Origin: Tachypleus tridentatus
Lineage: Eukaryota; Arthropoda; Merostomata; Xiphosura; Limulidae
Direction of reading: 5' to 3'
Length of the DNA stretch: 64,000 nt
Assembly: GCF_004210375.1 (NCBI RefSeq)
Contig: NC_134829.1
Coordinates: forward strand, 58,830,107-58,894,106
Translations under genes and position numbers: made by a program
The notes under the pieces: generated by a model
Told to the model about the DNA's origin: nothing
Database searches by the model: none
What the model saw: only the letters and a program-made list of their open reading frames with translations
Shown: one piece after another, positions 49,743 to 62,600 of the stretch
Layout: each line of letters opens with the position of its first letter
Position numbering within the stretch: the stretch's first letter is position 1

Positions 49743-51505
49743 TAAATGTCACATTAACAGTTCATTAGTTGGAAAAGTTCTATTCCATTCTTTTTGCATA
49801 AAAACAATTCCAGTATTGTTGCACAGGCTTTAATAATAAAACACTGACTGCAAGTTAAAAAAAAATGTAGCAGGAAGGCCAATCATAAATATGAATACAG
49901 GATATCTGTTGTTTTCACTCCAAAATATATAGAAAAAATAAGACTTGTATGTAAGAACAACAGTTTACTGTAACAAAAATTTTGCTAACAATATTCTTCA
50001 TTATAATTAATTTATGTATATTTTGTTTCTATATAAATTAAAACTTCTTTTATTTATATGTGTTATTTGAATATGATATATTTAACAATACTTTTCAATA
50101 CTTATGGATTTGAGTTACATTTGACCCACTTGGATATTTTACTATTATTATTGTACACTCTCAAGACATAAAAAAGACTTGTATAAGGTTTTCATACACA
50201 AAAATTGCCATAATTTGTGACCAAATACAACTGAATCCAGCATGCATGTAACTCATCCATTCGATTGACCTGATATTGAAAGAGGAATATTTGATAAAAT
50301 ATCAGATGCATGTACATGAAACATAGCAAGCTTTTAATAAAACATACAAGTCTGTTATGCACAAAAATCCAGATGAGTCACAAATATATGTTTGCAAATT
50401 GATAATATCTGTATGACTATGATTAACATATCAAAGCACATGGCAATACTCATGTGAAAACAAGGTTTCTTTTATCATTGTATAATTTCCATATTGTATT
50501 TGCACAGCCTTTGAAATGCATATCTAAAGTTTTTGTAAATACTACCATATACATTACACCTGTTACTTACTTTCCTCTACCATGAAATGTTTCTAAATCA
50601 GTGACAAATGATAAAATAAATATATATTTAATAACTGACACCAAATACAAAATACTATATTGAATGGTACTCTAAAAAGTAAAAAAATACGAGTTTTAAC
50701 ACCTACACATACAAATAGGCCTAATATGAAAACATTTGCAGGAATGAAGACAATATCTAAAAATACCATAATAAACTTCTGAGACATATGATGAGAACTG
50801 AATTGTGTAATAATGAGTCTTCAAATACAAAAAAAAACAAACCATAAAAGAAACAAGAACTGGTTAATTGTATTCTTAACGGATGACACTTTCTTAACAA
50901 ATAAGGACCTATACTTTGGGATGAACAGAAAATTCTAACATATTGCTAAGTGTAAAATTTTATTGATAAATGTGCTTTATTCTGTGGAGCTGTTGTACTC
51001 CCACAAATCTACTCATTTAAGAATATACAACTTAACATTTTAAGAACAGTAAAAAGAAATAAACAGAATTGCAAGTTTTGAATGTTTAATGTATTCTAAT
51101 TACGTATACCAAAAGTGAAGATTACATTGCTTATTTATACTTCAGTTTTTCTTACAAAGTGTGAGTCACAGTCCAGACATGATAGAAATGTTTTTTAACA
51201 AGGTATAATAAATCAGAAGTACATAAAATGAAAATCTTCAGTAAAATTACAACAGCAATGTAATACTGAATAACAATACAGAACATATATAACCCTCAAG
51301 GTCTTATCTAGTCAATATAATTTTTGTCACATTTCATGTAAATGTGATTTTACTGCTACAACTTGTTGTTGAGGCGAACAAGATTCAACATGAAGATGCC
51401 ACAGAAAAGAAGCTGCATAAATCTGGATATCTTGTGTGAAAACAGAAAATGTCAGGATGTTTGAGACAAATGTAATAAGTTAAAGGTGGTGAAGTCTGAG
51501 GGTAC
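49743..51505. other. Non-coding stretch, no gene seen
   Basis: AT-rich, no exon or known repeat recognised. It continues the duplicated block beyond the point where the first copy is cut by the gap. Confidence 0.5.
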
Positions 51506-54120
51506 AGGGTCATTCCATGTCAAATCATCTACAATTTGGAAATTTTCCAGGTGACCCCTTCAGAATGCCTTGAAAACCTTCACATATGCTCATCTACCCA
51601 TATAATGAAATATTGCCAAATATTAGATCAATATCTTTAATAGTTTCTGATTTACAGCACTGTAAAATTTAGTTAATTTGTGTTTATTTGTGACAAATTG
51701 TTTTCGGCAAACTTAGCCACTTAAAGCTGCAACAGTAATGGTGGTAGAAAGCTGAAATGTGCTGCACTGACTGAATTAATTTCACAAAATTCAAAAATGG
51801 TCTCAAACCAAGTTTATCTCTCTGAGGATTTGCATAGTGAGGCTGTAAACTCACCTGAAAACCAAAAATCATAAAAAACTGGTTTATTTAAGAAGTCATA
51901 GCTCTTAAGACATAATATGATACAAAGCTGAATTTTGTTTTCAAATTTCCTATGACATATCAGTTGATAAATCAGCAATTGTTGAAGTTAAAGTCTATTA
52001 GATCTCCTGTAAAAAATGTAGTTGCATGCAACTTTGTATGATTTAGCTAAAATAGCCCTACTTCTGGCCTCAGTTTGACCATGTCACCAGTTATTCAGCC
52101 TTTTCAGATTTTACCATATATTCTTACATCTCTGAATATGATTAACAAAAAAAAAATCAGGATGGTGTTCAACCTACTTTTGAGTTATAATTTTTAAAGT
52201 ATCCTGTGACCATATGTTTTTACTTGAAAAACAACTTCAATTCAGGTGTGTTACTGTGTGCAAATATATCCATACAATTTTGAAATAATTTATGAATACC
52301 ATTGAAATATTCTTATCAGCCTTTACCATATATTCTTACATCTCAGAACATGATCCTCAAAAGTTCAAGGTTGTGCAAATTAATAAATTATCAAATTTTA
52401 AGTGTCTCTGATATGTACCATTGGGCAAAGGACCACATTCAGGGCATTCAGTTCTTTATGGTCAATCAGGAATCAGTCCCAGAATTGTGTAAAGTTTGAT
52501 CTACTTGAGCACTTCAAAATGCAAAACTGTGGCAGGTATTAGGTAACATCATAGCTTTATTCTACCAACAAATTGTATATGAGAAGGATATCAGATGATG
52601 ATGTGTACACAGTTGTAACTGTTGGTAGTAACAGTGAAAGTGATGCTGCAGCAGCTCAAATAGGGTCTAATGATAGCAATGACAATTATCAGCCAGGGAA
52701 ATATGTGGCATGCTTATACGATCATGAATGGTATGTGAGAAACATAAAAGACAGATCAGATGAACATTCCGTTGTGTTGGTGTCATTTATGAAGAAATCA
52801 AGAAACAAACTGTTCTCATGGCCTGCAAGGTCACATAAAGATGAAACTGGATTCCTTTCCAACATATTCTTTGTCTGATCAGTGCACCTACCTTGCATGG
52901 CAGTAGTGCTCACCACTATGTTCTAAGTCAAAGTGATCTCAACATAACCAAACTCAAATTTTAGAAATTTATTCAAGCTGTGTCAACAAATCAATGTTTA
53001 TTTGATGTTGTTAAGGCTAATTTATCACCAAAGCAGTTTTTGAAACATTTCATTGTCATGATTATTGCAGTTTGGTGTGACTATAATCTTTCTCAGTTAT
53101 CCCCTGTTGTAGCACTGTCCTTTTTGTGTCTGATTTACTTTTGTATTTATTATATTATGAATCTTAAATTCAGCCATATCTGCATAACTGTAATGCATAC
53201 ACAATATATTTGCATTGTCATGTGATCTAACTAGTTATGCCAGTAAACTTGTTCAGAAATGAATTAAATCTTTCTTGTTTCATACAACTTCATTATTTAA
53301 CATTGTGAAAGGCTGGTTACAATATTTCAGTGGGATTCATAATATTCTGACAGGTATTTTTCAAAATTGTATGGATATATTCGCACACATTAACACACCT
53401 GAACTGAATTGTTTTTCAATAAAAAATGTATGGTCAGAGGATATTTTAAAAAATTATAACTCAAAAGTAGGTTAAACACCATCCTGATTTTTTTTGTAGA
53501 TCATATTCAGAGATGTAAGAATATAAGGTAAAAATCTGAAAAGGCTGAATAACTGATGACATGGTCAAACTGTGACCAGAAATAGGGCTATTTTTAGCTA
53601 CATTATAAAAAGTTGCATGCAACTACATTTTTTTACAGGAGATCTAACAGACTTTTATCTACAACAATTGCTGATTTATCAACTGATATGTCAGGAAATT
53701 TGAAAACAAAATTCAGCTTTGCAGCATATTAAGTCTTAGAGATTAAATAAATAAACCAATTTTTTTATAATTTTGGGTTTTCAGTTGATGGTACAGCCTC
53801 ACTATACAAATCCTCAGAGAGATAAACTTCGTTTGAGACCATTTTTGAATTTTGTGAGATGAATTCAGTCAGTGTAGCAAATTTCAGCTTTCTACCACCA
53901 TTACTCTTGCAGCTTTAAGCAGCCAAAGTTCCCCAAAAATGAATTCACCAAAAATAAAAAATTAAATTTTACAGTGCTGTAAATCAGAAACTATTAGAGA
54001 TACTGATCTAATCTTTGGCAATATTTCATTATATGGGTAAATGAGCACATGTGAAATTTTTCAAGGAATTCTGTGGGGGTCACCTGCAGCCCCCTGGATG
54101 ATTTGACATGGAATTACCCT
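51506..54120. mobile_element. 2.6-kb element with roughly 800-bp inverted repeats
   Basis: The left arm (51506-52312) and right arm (53320-54120) are inverted copies at roughly 85-90% identity, with outer ends AGGGTCATTCCATGTCAAAT and AGGGTAATTCCATGTCAAAT. The flanks are AC at 51504-51505 and 54121-54122; a 3-bp TAC is also possible if the last T is counted as shared. Arms this long give a foldback structure. The middle holds only a short coding remnant (52370-52878), so this is a non-autonomous or decayed DNA element. I could not assign a superfamily. Confidence 0.85.
52370..52878 (+). pseudogene. C-terminal remnant of an element-encoded protein (W-P module)
   Basis: The intact part, 52573-52878, encodes about 101 residues: an Asp/Ser-rich start, then QPGKYVACLYDHEWYVRNI, VVLVSFMKKS and LFSWPARSHKDE, ending after NIFFV. 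This pattern (G-x-Y-V-A...Y-D-x-x-W-Y...F-M...F-x-W-P) looks like a small SH3/Tudor-like barrel that I recall at the C-terminus of uncharacterised invertebrate proteins with transposon links. Upstream, in shifted frames, MYHWAKDHIQGIQFF and KTVAGIR.HHSFIPTN look like the part that normally precedes it. The rest of the protein is missing. The function, perhaps chromatin or nucleic-acid binding, is only a guess. Confidence 0.45.
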
Positions 54121-56122
54121 ACAGTTATCTGATCCTCATCTGAATAACAAGAAGTAAAAGGAAGCTGTTGGAAATGCTGAACAAAATCTTCCAAATACAC
54201 AACAAGTTGAGAAAATAAGTTAGCAAAGCAAGAGGCCATACGTCCAGGCTCTAAGGTAGAAAATGTAGAACAAAGCCAGCCACTTCCTGCACAATAACAG
54301 CAATGCTGCATATAATAAAATAACTTAAACAGGAAACTAATTTTGCATTATATTATTTACAAGCCCAATACCAAATCGACTGCATTAACTTCATTTACCC
54401 CCCATCCTTCTGTTAACAAACATTAAAAATGTTAAAATTACTTCAGTAAAGACAAAGTTAATACTCATTTGAGATTTAATATGAAATATTAAGGCATATC
54501 ATAACACAAACAAGATACTAATTTTCTAGTATATGATTGTAAACAGCAATATAAGAAGAACTGACAGCCATGATCAGAAAACTTTGAAATTAAAACAAAT
54601 TTTAAAAAAAATTCACATTATAAAAATATTCAGCCTAGATCTTATTTATATACATACATATATTTGTGTTCTTTAACTGTGAAAGAGATCTTAAGACAGA
54701 CTTTATAGTAGTTTAAGCACTCAACTTTTGTTAATTTTATGGGGCTATGAGTATATGTCAGATATTTTAATGAGTGTCTTTCATAATAATTTTGAAATAT
54801 TAAGACCTGATTCAAAACATCAACAAAATCAACAACTAATAAAACTACTGTAATAGCAGCTAATATAACACAATTTAACAACCATGTATACACATAAAAC
54901 AAAAGAGAAAATCTTAACCTTTCTGGGTAACAAACTTTTAATACTTAAAATAAATATGAACCAAGGTATCATTCAATTTACTACTTGTCATTAAATTATA
55001 ACAGTTTCATGGAATTTTGTCTTTCACTTGTAATGCTGGTCAAGGATAAATACTAAAGGAACAAAGCTAAACATTTTATCCTTAAATATACATCATACAT
55101 ATGACATGTTTAGTTATGTTTTATTCAACCATAGCAAACATGGATTTGTATAAAATTTAAGAAGAATAAGTTTTATCAGAATGATTATATTTTTATTTCA
55201 AAATATAGCTTAGGGTTTATATTTAATTATAAGGTCTATGTTTGCAAAACAATATTGGTAGTTTAGCATTAAAACACAGTTGTCAATGCTAATAAAACCA
55301 AGGCTAGCAAACTCTATTACTGTAGAAAACAAGGTTATTTTGAGTATCAAACATTTTACTTTTTATACTAAAATAAATATAACTGCAATAATGTCAGTGC
55401 AAAAACAAGTAATTATGAAAATGTTTAATATTTGCTTAAATGTTGTTGTTTCTTTACATTAAGCTACAGAAACAAGCACAACAAATACTGCAGAATAGTT
55501 TTTACAAATAACATTATAACTAAGTGTGCTTGTTATATATATACCTATGAGTGTTATAAATAAACTGATTTGAACTCTGTTATAGACAAGTATAATGTAT
55601 TAATATCACGTTAAGTAAATGAGGCCTTTTGACTTTCAAGAAAGAAATTAATGCAACACCATAATTAGATAACTATCATAAGTGTATTTGTATATATCAT
55701 CTTGCATATTTAAATTTGTACTAATTTTGACTAAATATGTTTTACTTGGGGTTGTTTGCATCAATGGTAATCAGATTTATTGAGTAACAACAGGCAATCT
55801 CTGATATTTTGACAAAAACTGCTATAAACTTGCATTTGATGTCAGATGGTAGATCTTTTATAGTTTTATATTTATCATATCATGATACATAAGCCACAGT
55901 AAGATAAATACATTGCAACACACAAAATCTGTACTACACCTCTAATTAAATGAGGTAAAACAAATATTTTTCAAACAACATACACAACCATCTTAACAAA
56001 AGAACATTTGTGATAAATAATAAGTCATTTACTTGAATTTAACACAGTTCAACCATTCCATCCAAAAAAAAAGACTTTGAAATTGTTAAATTTACAACAC
56101 TAAAGATGAAACTAACAATTCC
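54121..56122. other. Non-coding stretch, no gene seen
   Basis: AT-rich, only chance frames. It ends abruptly at 56122, where sequence identical to the PDZ array begins. Confidence 0.5.
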
Positions 56123-56767
56123 AAAACTAGTTAAACGCTACCTGTCATAACATCTTTGCCGTCAACATCTTGTAGAGTCGTTTTCACTTATAATTTGTTT
56201 TGGGACCTTAATTCTTGTATTTTTGATTCAAGCAGACAAATTTGGTAACATATGTTTTATGTGACTTTGAAATAACCATAATTCGTTATCTATTCCACCA
56301 TATAAATTTTCAAATACGTTTAATAATCATTTGACAAACCTCAACTACTGTTTTTCTCTATACACAATTGCAACCATTTTTCATTATAAGTAACTTTAAC
56401 GTGGGTATTATAGTAACTTGTGAATGAGAGTAGAGAAGAATATGTTAACTCCATTACATCTGCAATATCCACTATTATCGAGGACCTCTGTATAATACCA
56501 GGACTCCACAGTTTCACTGACACACGACAGATCTAGTAGTTATTGAAATACTGTTCATATTGTTATACTGTCTGAACAATAATTGTTTTAGTGTGGATCG
56601 TGATATTTATCAATTTTATCTCAGTTGTTAACCATTAACATTAAGGTACTGATTTATCAATATAACACAATTCATTTAAATAAATATTGATCTTCTCTCA
56701 TACAAGTCACTTTTGTGTAAATATACTATGACAAATTAATTATTTGTAAGTATTGCTTCTATTCCAG

Positions 56768-58145
56768 TGACTTTGCCCCGCAGAAGAAATCATTGAAGGA
56801 GAGGATTGAGGACGGGTTTAGAAGAGTTTTTTGTTGTAAGCATCAAACCAAGCAGGAAAGAGTCTGGTGTCACGACTCGTAAGTTCTAGGTTTTTATGAA
56901 TTAACTAGGATACCGTATTTTCATACTACATATACTCAACGTAATGTATAGCTTTACGAAAAAGTCTGACTGAACTTATCGCTTCTTACGGCCCTTTTAG
57001 AAACCTACATTTCTTACTACACATATCCATGTAATCGTTTTTCACAGTGTACAGTTTAGCCGAAGGATAAACACTAAAGCTTTTGCGATAAGTGGCTTTG
57101 TGGACAACGTTGTGTGCCTTTTGTGTATTTTTCTGATCCGAGTGAAAGCTATACTGACTATTTAACTCTATTTTACCTGAGACTAAATATCTAGAGGGTG
57201 AATAACTTGAACATCCAATTGACATTTAGTAGGCGTTTTCTTTTTGTTTTTGTATGAAACTCTCGTACATTTCATCACGAATATTCTCTGGTTGAAAACT
57301 GAGAGTTCTTAATTTCTCAACTCTCCTGGAAAGTCTCTCAGTAGCTTGATACCGATATTTTCAATTGATGGGTATTTTATGCTCACAAGGGCTAAATGGC
57401 AAGTCAGAATCACTTAACATTCCTAATTCTAAACAACTGACCAACTACTCATTACCATAAGAAACTTTAGCCGTCTGTTAGACCCGAAGAATGGGAATGA
57501 CTGCCATTACTATAACCCGAGCACAACCGAACTTACGGGCTGTATTCAGCTGCATTGTGGCTCGAATATTAGACACTGAGAAACGCAACACTGCATACTG
57601 AATATCAGTTATTGCTGGCCCGTCCAAGTAGAATATAATAAGTATAAATTAATGTTATCTTTTAATCTCTGAAAGGATCTGTTTGAAGGAAGAGTGATGT
57701 GAAAAATGTAACAGATTTTAACATGTCCCTAGGGTAATCGACGATTTCTAATTTAAAATACGTTTATATTAAACACTAACTTGTATTGACTTTGTACATC
57801 ATACAGCTTCGTTGGACTTCTTTGAAAAACCATGTCGTAGTTTCTTTTTTGTTTATTTCTTACTATCATCCGCGTGGCATGACAGTAATTGGATGTCTCA
57901 CCTTTTTAATTTATGCTTGTATAAAAGGGAAACAACAATCTGTGCTTTAACAACATTTTTTCTCTCCAAAACACACTCTAGTAGCAATGAAGAGATTGAA
58001 TGGGATAGCTCATCCGTTTGGAATTACACGATTGGTCGTGTTGTTGAATTTAAAAAAGATGAAAAACGTGTTGCAGAGATATTAAAGTCTAAGAACAAAC
58101 CTCACGGATTTTGTATTGGTAAGAAGATGTTAAAGAACAGTAATG
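56768..58145 (+). CDS. PDZ gene array, copy C (exons 2 and 3 only)
   Basis: Exons at 56768-56878 and 57982-58145 correspond to copy A exons 2 and 3. Exon 2 is identical in protein. Exon 3 has three base changes against A, one of them replacing Glu by Lys (LKSKNKPHGFCIGKK). Exon 1 was lost at the duplication border, and no PDZ-completing exon follows before copy D. As in A, the exon 3 donor is GTTAGC. On its own this copy cannot make a full PDZ, but its phases allow joining to the D terminal exon at 63860. Confidence 0.6.
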
Positions 58146-58551
58146 GTTAGCAGTCTCTTGTTTGTATCAGAATAGCGTTTCTTTTATTATTATTATTACA
58201 GTAAAAGATGACCTGGAGAGATCACCCATTTTAATCACTTACACCACTTTATGGTAATGTGTTGTCTGTCTATAACGTAGTTACTAGACACTAAAATGTT
58301 GTCACTTAAGAAACGCTTAACATTGCAATTTGTTCTGCCGTGACGTTAGTGAATCGTGCACATGCCACGAATTACGAGAATAATAATACAATCTGTAGAA
58401 TACAACACAGCATGAAGTAAGAACTTGAAAAGCAAGAAATTAAAATATTTGTGACGATTCATTTAGATTTTATCTGTTCTTGGTACAAAACACGTCAGAA
58501 GTCCCTTCACCAAACATCAAGATGATTAATATATGTCGTTAGTGCAAATCT

Positions 58552-58832
58552 AGTTTGTTTGTTTGCTGCTGAATTTCGCGAAAAGCTACACGAGGGCTAT
58601 CTGTGCTACCCGTCCCTAATTTAGCAGTGTAAGACGAGAGGGAAAACAGCTAGTCATCACCACCCACCGCCAACTCTTGGGCTACTCTTTTATCAACGAA
58701 TAGTGGGATTGACCGTCACATTATAACGCCCCCACGGCTGAAAGGGCGAGCACGTTTAGCGCGACGGGAATGCGAACCCGCGACCCTCAGATTCCGAGTT
58801 GCACGCCTTAACACGCTTGGTCGTGCCGGGCC
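58552..58832 (-). repeat. SINE, equivalent of 12223-12502
   Basis: Same insertion as in unit A with near-identical sequence. The left target-duplication copy has one change (TAGTGCAAATCTA). Confidence 0.9.
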
Positions 58833-59160
58833 GAGTGCAAATCTAAAGAAAGATGATAGGATTAAGAGTTCAATTTTTATTTTTAAATTAATTAATTATA
58901 GGGGAAACAACAATATCATGGCATAATCCGGCAGAAAATAACGTGACGGTTAATTTAAAATTACGATAACAACAGTTTTGAACTGATGATGATGATGTCG
59001 TATTAAAGGTCCATATGATTTAGTTAGTAAAGTCAGGATTTACTTGGTGTAGAAGTTGTTGTTATTGTATTTTGAATTTAATTATTTAGTCAAGCAGGTT
59101 TTGCATCGTAACTGAAACAATTTTATCTTAACGTTTAAAATTTCACTTCAATAGTTTTAA

Positions 59161-59418
59161 GCCCGACTTGGCCAGGTGGTTAATACATTGAAATCGTAAT
59201 CCCAAAGTTTCGAGTTCGAATCCCTGTCGCGCCAAACATGTTTGCCCTTTCTGCTGTGGGGACGCTATAATTTGAGGTTCAATCCCTTTATTCGTTGATA
59301 AAAGAGTAGCCAAAAAGTTGGCGGTGGGTGGTGATAACTAGCTGCCTTCCCTCTAGTCTTACACTGCTAAATTAGGGACGGCTAGCAAAGACAGTTTTGG
59401 TGTATCTTTGCACGAACG
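59161..59418 (+). repeat. SINE, equivalent of 12832-13100
   Basis: Same insertion and border position as in unit B, with the A-run at its end differing in length (AAAAAAAGAAAAGG here). Confidence 0.85.
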
Positions 59419-59603
59419 TAAAAAAAAGAAAAGGACAATACGATGTAGTTATTAAAGTCATAGTTTACCTCGTGTAAAAGCTGCTGTTATTGTGTTTTGA
59501 ATTTAATTATTTAATATAGCAGATTCCTTACTAGATATCAAAGCAAAACTAGTTTAGATGTTATTTAATTTTGTAGAAATCAGTATTTTTTATCTTGACT
59601 TAG

Positions 59604-62600
59604 GTGAATCTTGGCCAATCAATGATACAATCTGGAATGAAGAAGAAGAATCAGTTCCTTCCGGGATTTTCATACCCAAAAGGTATGTATTCTCAAGTTC
59701 CTACCGGGATTTTCATACCCAATAGGTATGTATTCTCAAATAAATCCTGACTTTTATCTAAGTGGTTGCCAGGACGCTCTGCTCACAATACCCAGAAAGC
59801 TGTTTTGAGCACCTGTCACACCAAACACATTCAACCTATTTGGTCGAAAGAGAAAATTAAAATATGACAGTCTATTTCATTATTCGTTGATCTAAGAGTA
59901 ACCCAATAGTTGACAGTGTAAGGTGTTGACTTGGTGTCTTTCCTTTAGACTACAATTGCTGAAAATATGGTTGGTGTATACAGCCTACGTGTTGTTTCGC
60001 GCAAAATTTAAAAGAAACCAAATCAAATAGACTAAGTATCGAAAAAAAAATTAAAATTATAAAAATATTTTAAAATAGTTTCTCAGCAAATATGTAACAG
60101 TTCATGTATATTATATATTGTTGTTCTTAGTTGTTTTTATCTCACCATAAAACTTGTGTTTTGATAAGAATGCGTACTATTGATGATTATAATCTGTTAT
60201 CAAGCAGAAAAACTGTTAACTTAAAAATTCAATGAAAAGTATGTAATCCAATGATATAATTAGGTTTCTTAGTTACTTACATAACCTATGTATTTCTTCA
60301 ATACATTGCACCTTTGCTGCTTGGCTGCAACTAGTTAAACGCTACCTGTCATAACATCTTTGCCGTCAACATCTTGTAGAGTCGTTTTCACTTATAATTT
60401 GTTTTGGGACCTTAATTCTTGTATTTTTGATTCAAGCAGACAAATTTGGTAACATATGTTTTATGTGACCGTGAAATAGCCATAATTCGTTATCTATTCC
60501 ACCATATAAATATTTATGTACGTTTAATAATCATCTGACTAACCTCAACTACTGTTTTTCTCTATACACAATTGCAACCATTTTTCATTATAAGTAATTT
60601 TAGTGTGGGTATTATCGTAACTTGTGAATGAGAATAGAGAAGAATATGTTAACTCCATTACATCTGCAATATCCACTATTATCGAGGACCTCTGTATTAT
60701 ACCAGGACTCCACAGTTTCACTGACACACGACAGATCTAGTAGTTATTGAAATACTGTTCATACTGTTATACTGTCTGAACAATAATTGTTTTAGTGTGG
60801 ATCGTGATATTCATCAATTTTATCTCAGTTGTTAACCATTAACATTAAGGTACTGATTTATCAATATAACACAATTCATTTAAATAAATATTGATCTTCT
60901 CTCATACAAGTCACTTTTGTGTAAATATACTATGACAAATTAATTATTTGTAAGTATTGCTTCTATTCCAGTGACTTTGCCCCGCAGAAGAAATCATTGA
61001 AGGCGAGGATTGAGGACGGGTTTAGAAGAGTTTTTTGTTGTAAGCATCAAACCAAGCAGGAAAGAGTCTGGTGTCACGACTCGTAAGTTCTAGGTTTTTA
61101 TGAATTAACTAGGATACCGTATTTTCATACTACATATACTCAACGTAATGTATAGCTTTACGAAAAAAGTCTGACTGAACTTATCGCTTCTTACGGCCCT
61201 TTTAGAAACCTACATTTCTTACTACACATATCCATGTAATCGTTTTCACAGTGTACAGTTTAGCCGAAGGATAAACACTAAAGCTTTGTGATAAGTGGCT
61301 TTGTGGACAACGTTGTGTGCCTTTCGTGTATTTTTTTCTGATCCGAGTGAAAGCTATACTGACTATTTAACTCTATTTTACCTGAGACTAAATATCTAGA
61401 GGGTGAATAACTTGAACATCCAATTGACATTTAGTAGGCGTTTTCTTTTTGTTTTTGTATGAAACTCTCGTACATTTCATCACGAATATTCTCTGGTTGA
61501 AAACTGAGAGTTCTTAATTTCTCAACTCTCCTGGAAAGTCTCTCAGTAGCTTGATACCGATATTTTCAATTGATGGGTATTTTATGCTCACAAGGGCTAA
61601 ATGGCAAGTCAGAATCACTTAACATTCCTAATTCTAAACAACTGACCAACTACTCATTACCATAAGAAACTTTAGCCGTCTGTTAGACCCGAAGAATGGG
61701 AATGACTGCCATTACTATAACCCGAGCACAACCGAACTTACGGGCTGTATTCAGCTGCATTGTGGCTCGAATATTAGACACTGAGAAACGCAACACTGCA
61801 TACTGAATATCAGTTATTGCTGGCCCGTCCAAGTAGAATATAATAAGTATAAATTTATCTTTTAATCTCTGAAAGGATCTGTTTGAAGGAAGAGTGATGT
61901 GAAAAATGTAACAGATTTTAACATGTCCCTAGGGTAATCTACGATTTCTAATTTAAAATACGTTTATATTAAACTTTAACTTGTATTGACTTTGTATATC
62001 ATACAGCTTCGTTGGACTTCTTTGAACAACCATGTCGTAGTTTCTTTTCTGTTTATTTCTTACTATCATCCGCGTGGCATGACAGTAATTGGATGTCTCA
62101 CCTTTTTAATTTATGCATGTATAAAAGGGAAACAACAATCTGTGCTTTAACAACATTTTTTCTCTCCAAAACACACTCCAGTAGTAATGATAATGAAGAA
62201 ATCGAGTTGGATAGCTCACCAGTTGTGAATTACCCGACTGGTCGTGTCATTAAGTTTGAAGAGGATGAAAAACGTGTTATAGAAATAGTGAAGCCTAAAA
62301 ATAGACCTTTCGGATTTTGTATTGCTAAGAAGAAGTTAAAGAACAGTAATGGTAAGCAGTCTCTTGTTTGTATCAGAATAGCGTTTCTTTTATTATTATT
62401 ATTACAGTAAAAGATGACCTGGAGAGATCACCCATTTTAATCATTTACACCACTTTATGGTAGTGTGTTGTCTGTCTATAACTTAGTTACTAGACACTGA
62501 AATGTTGTCATTTAAGAAACGCTTAACATTGCAATTTGTACTGCCGTGACGTTAGTGAATCGTGCACATGCCACGAATTATGAGAATAATAATACAATCT

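Noticed and set aside
51506-54120. Long inverted repeats as ends of a Polinton
   Set aside because: The element is only 2.6 kb, shows a 2- to 3-bp and not a 6-bp duplication, and has no polymerase, integrase or capsid-type gene.
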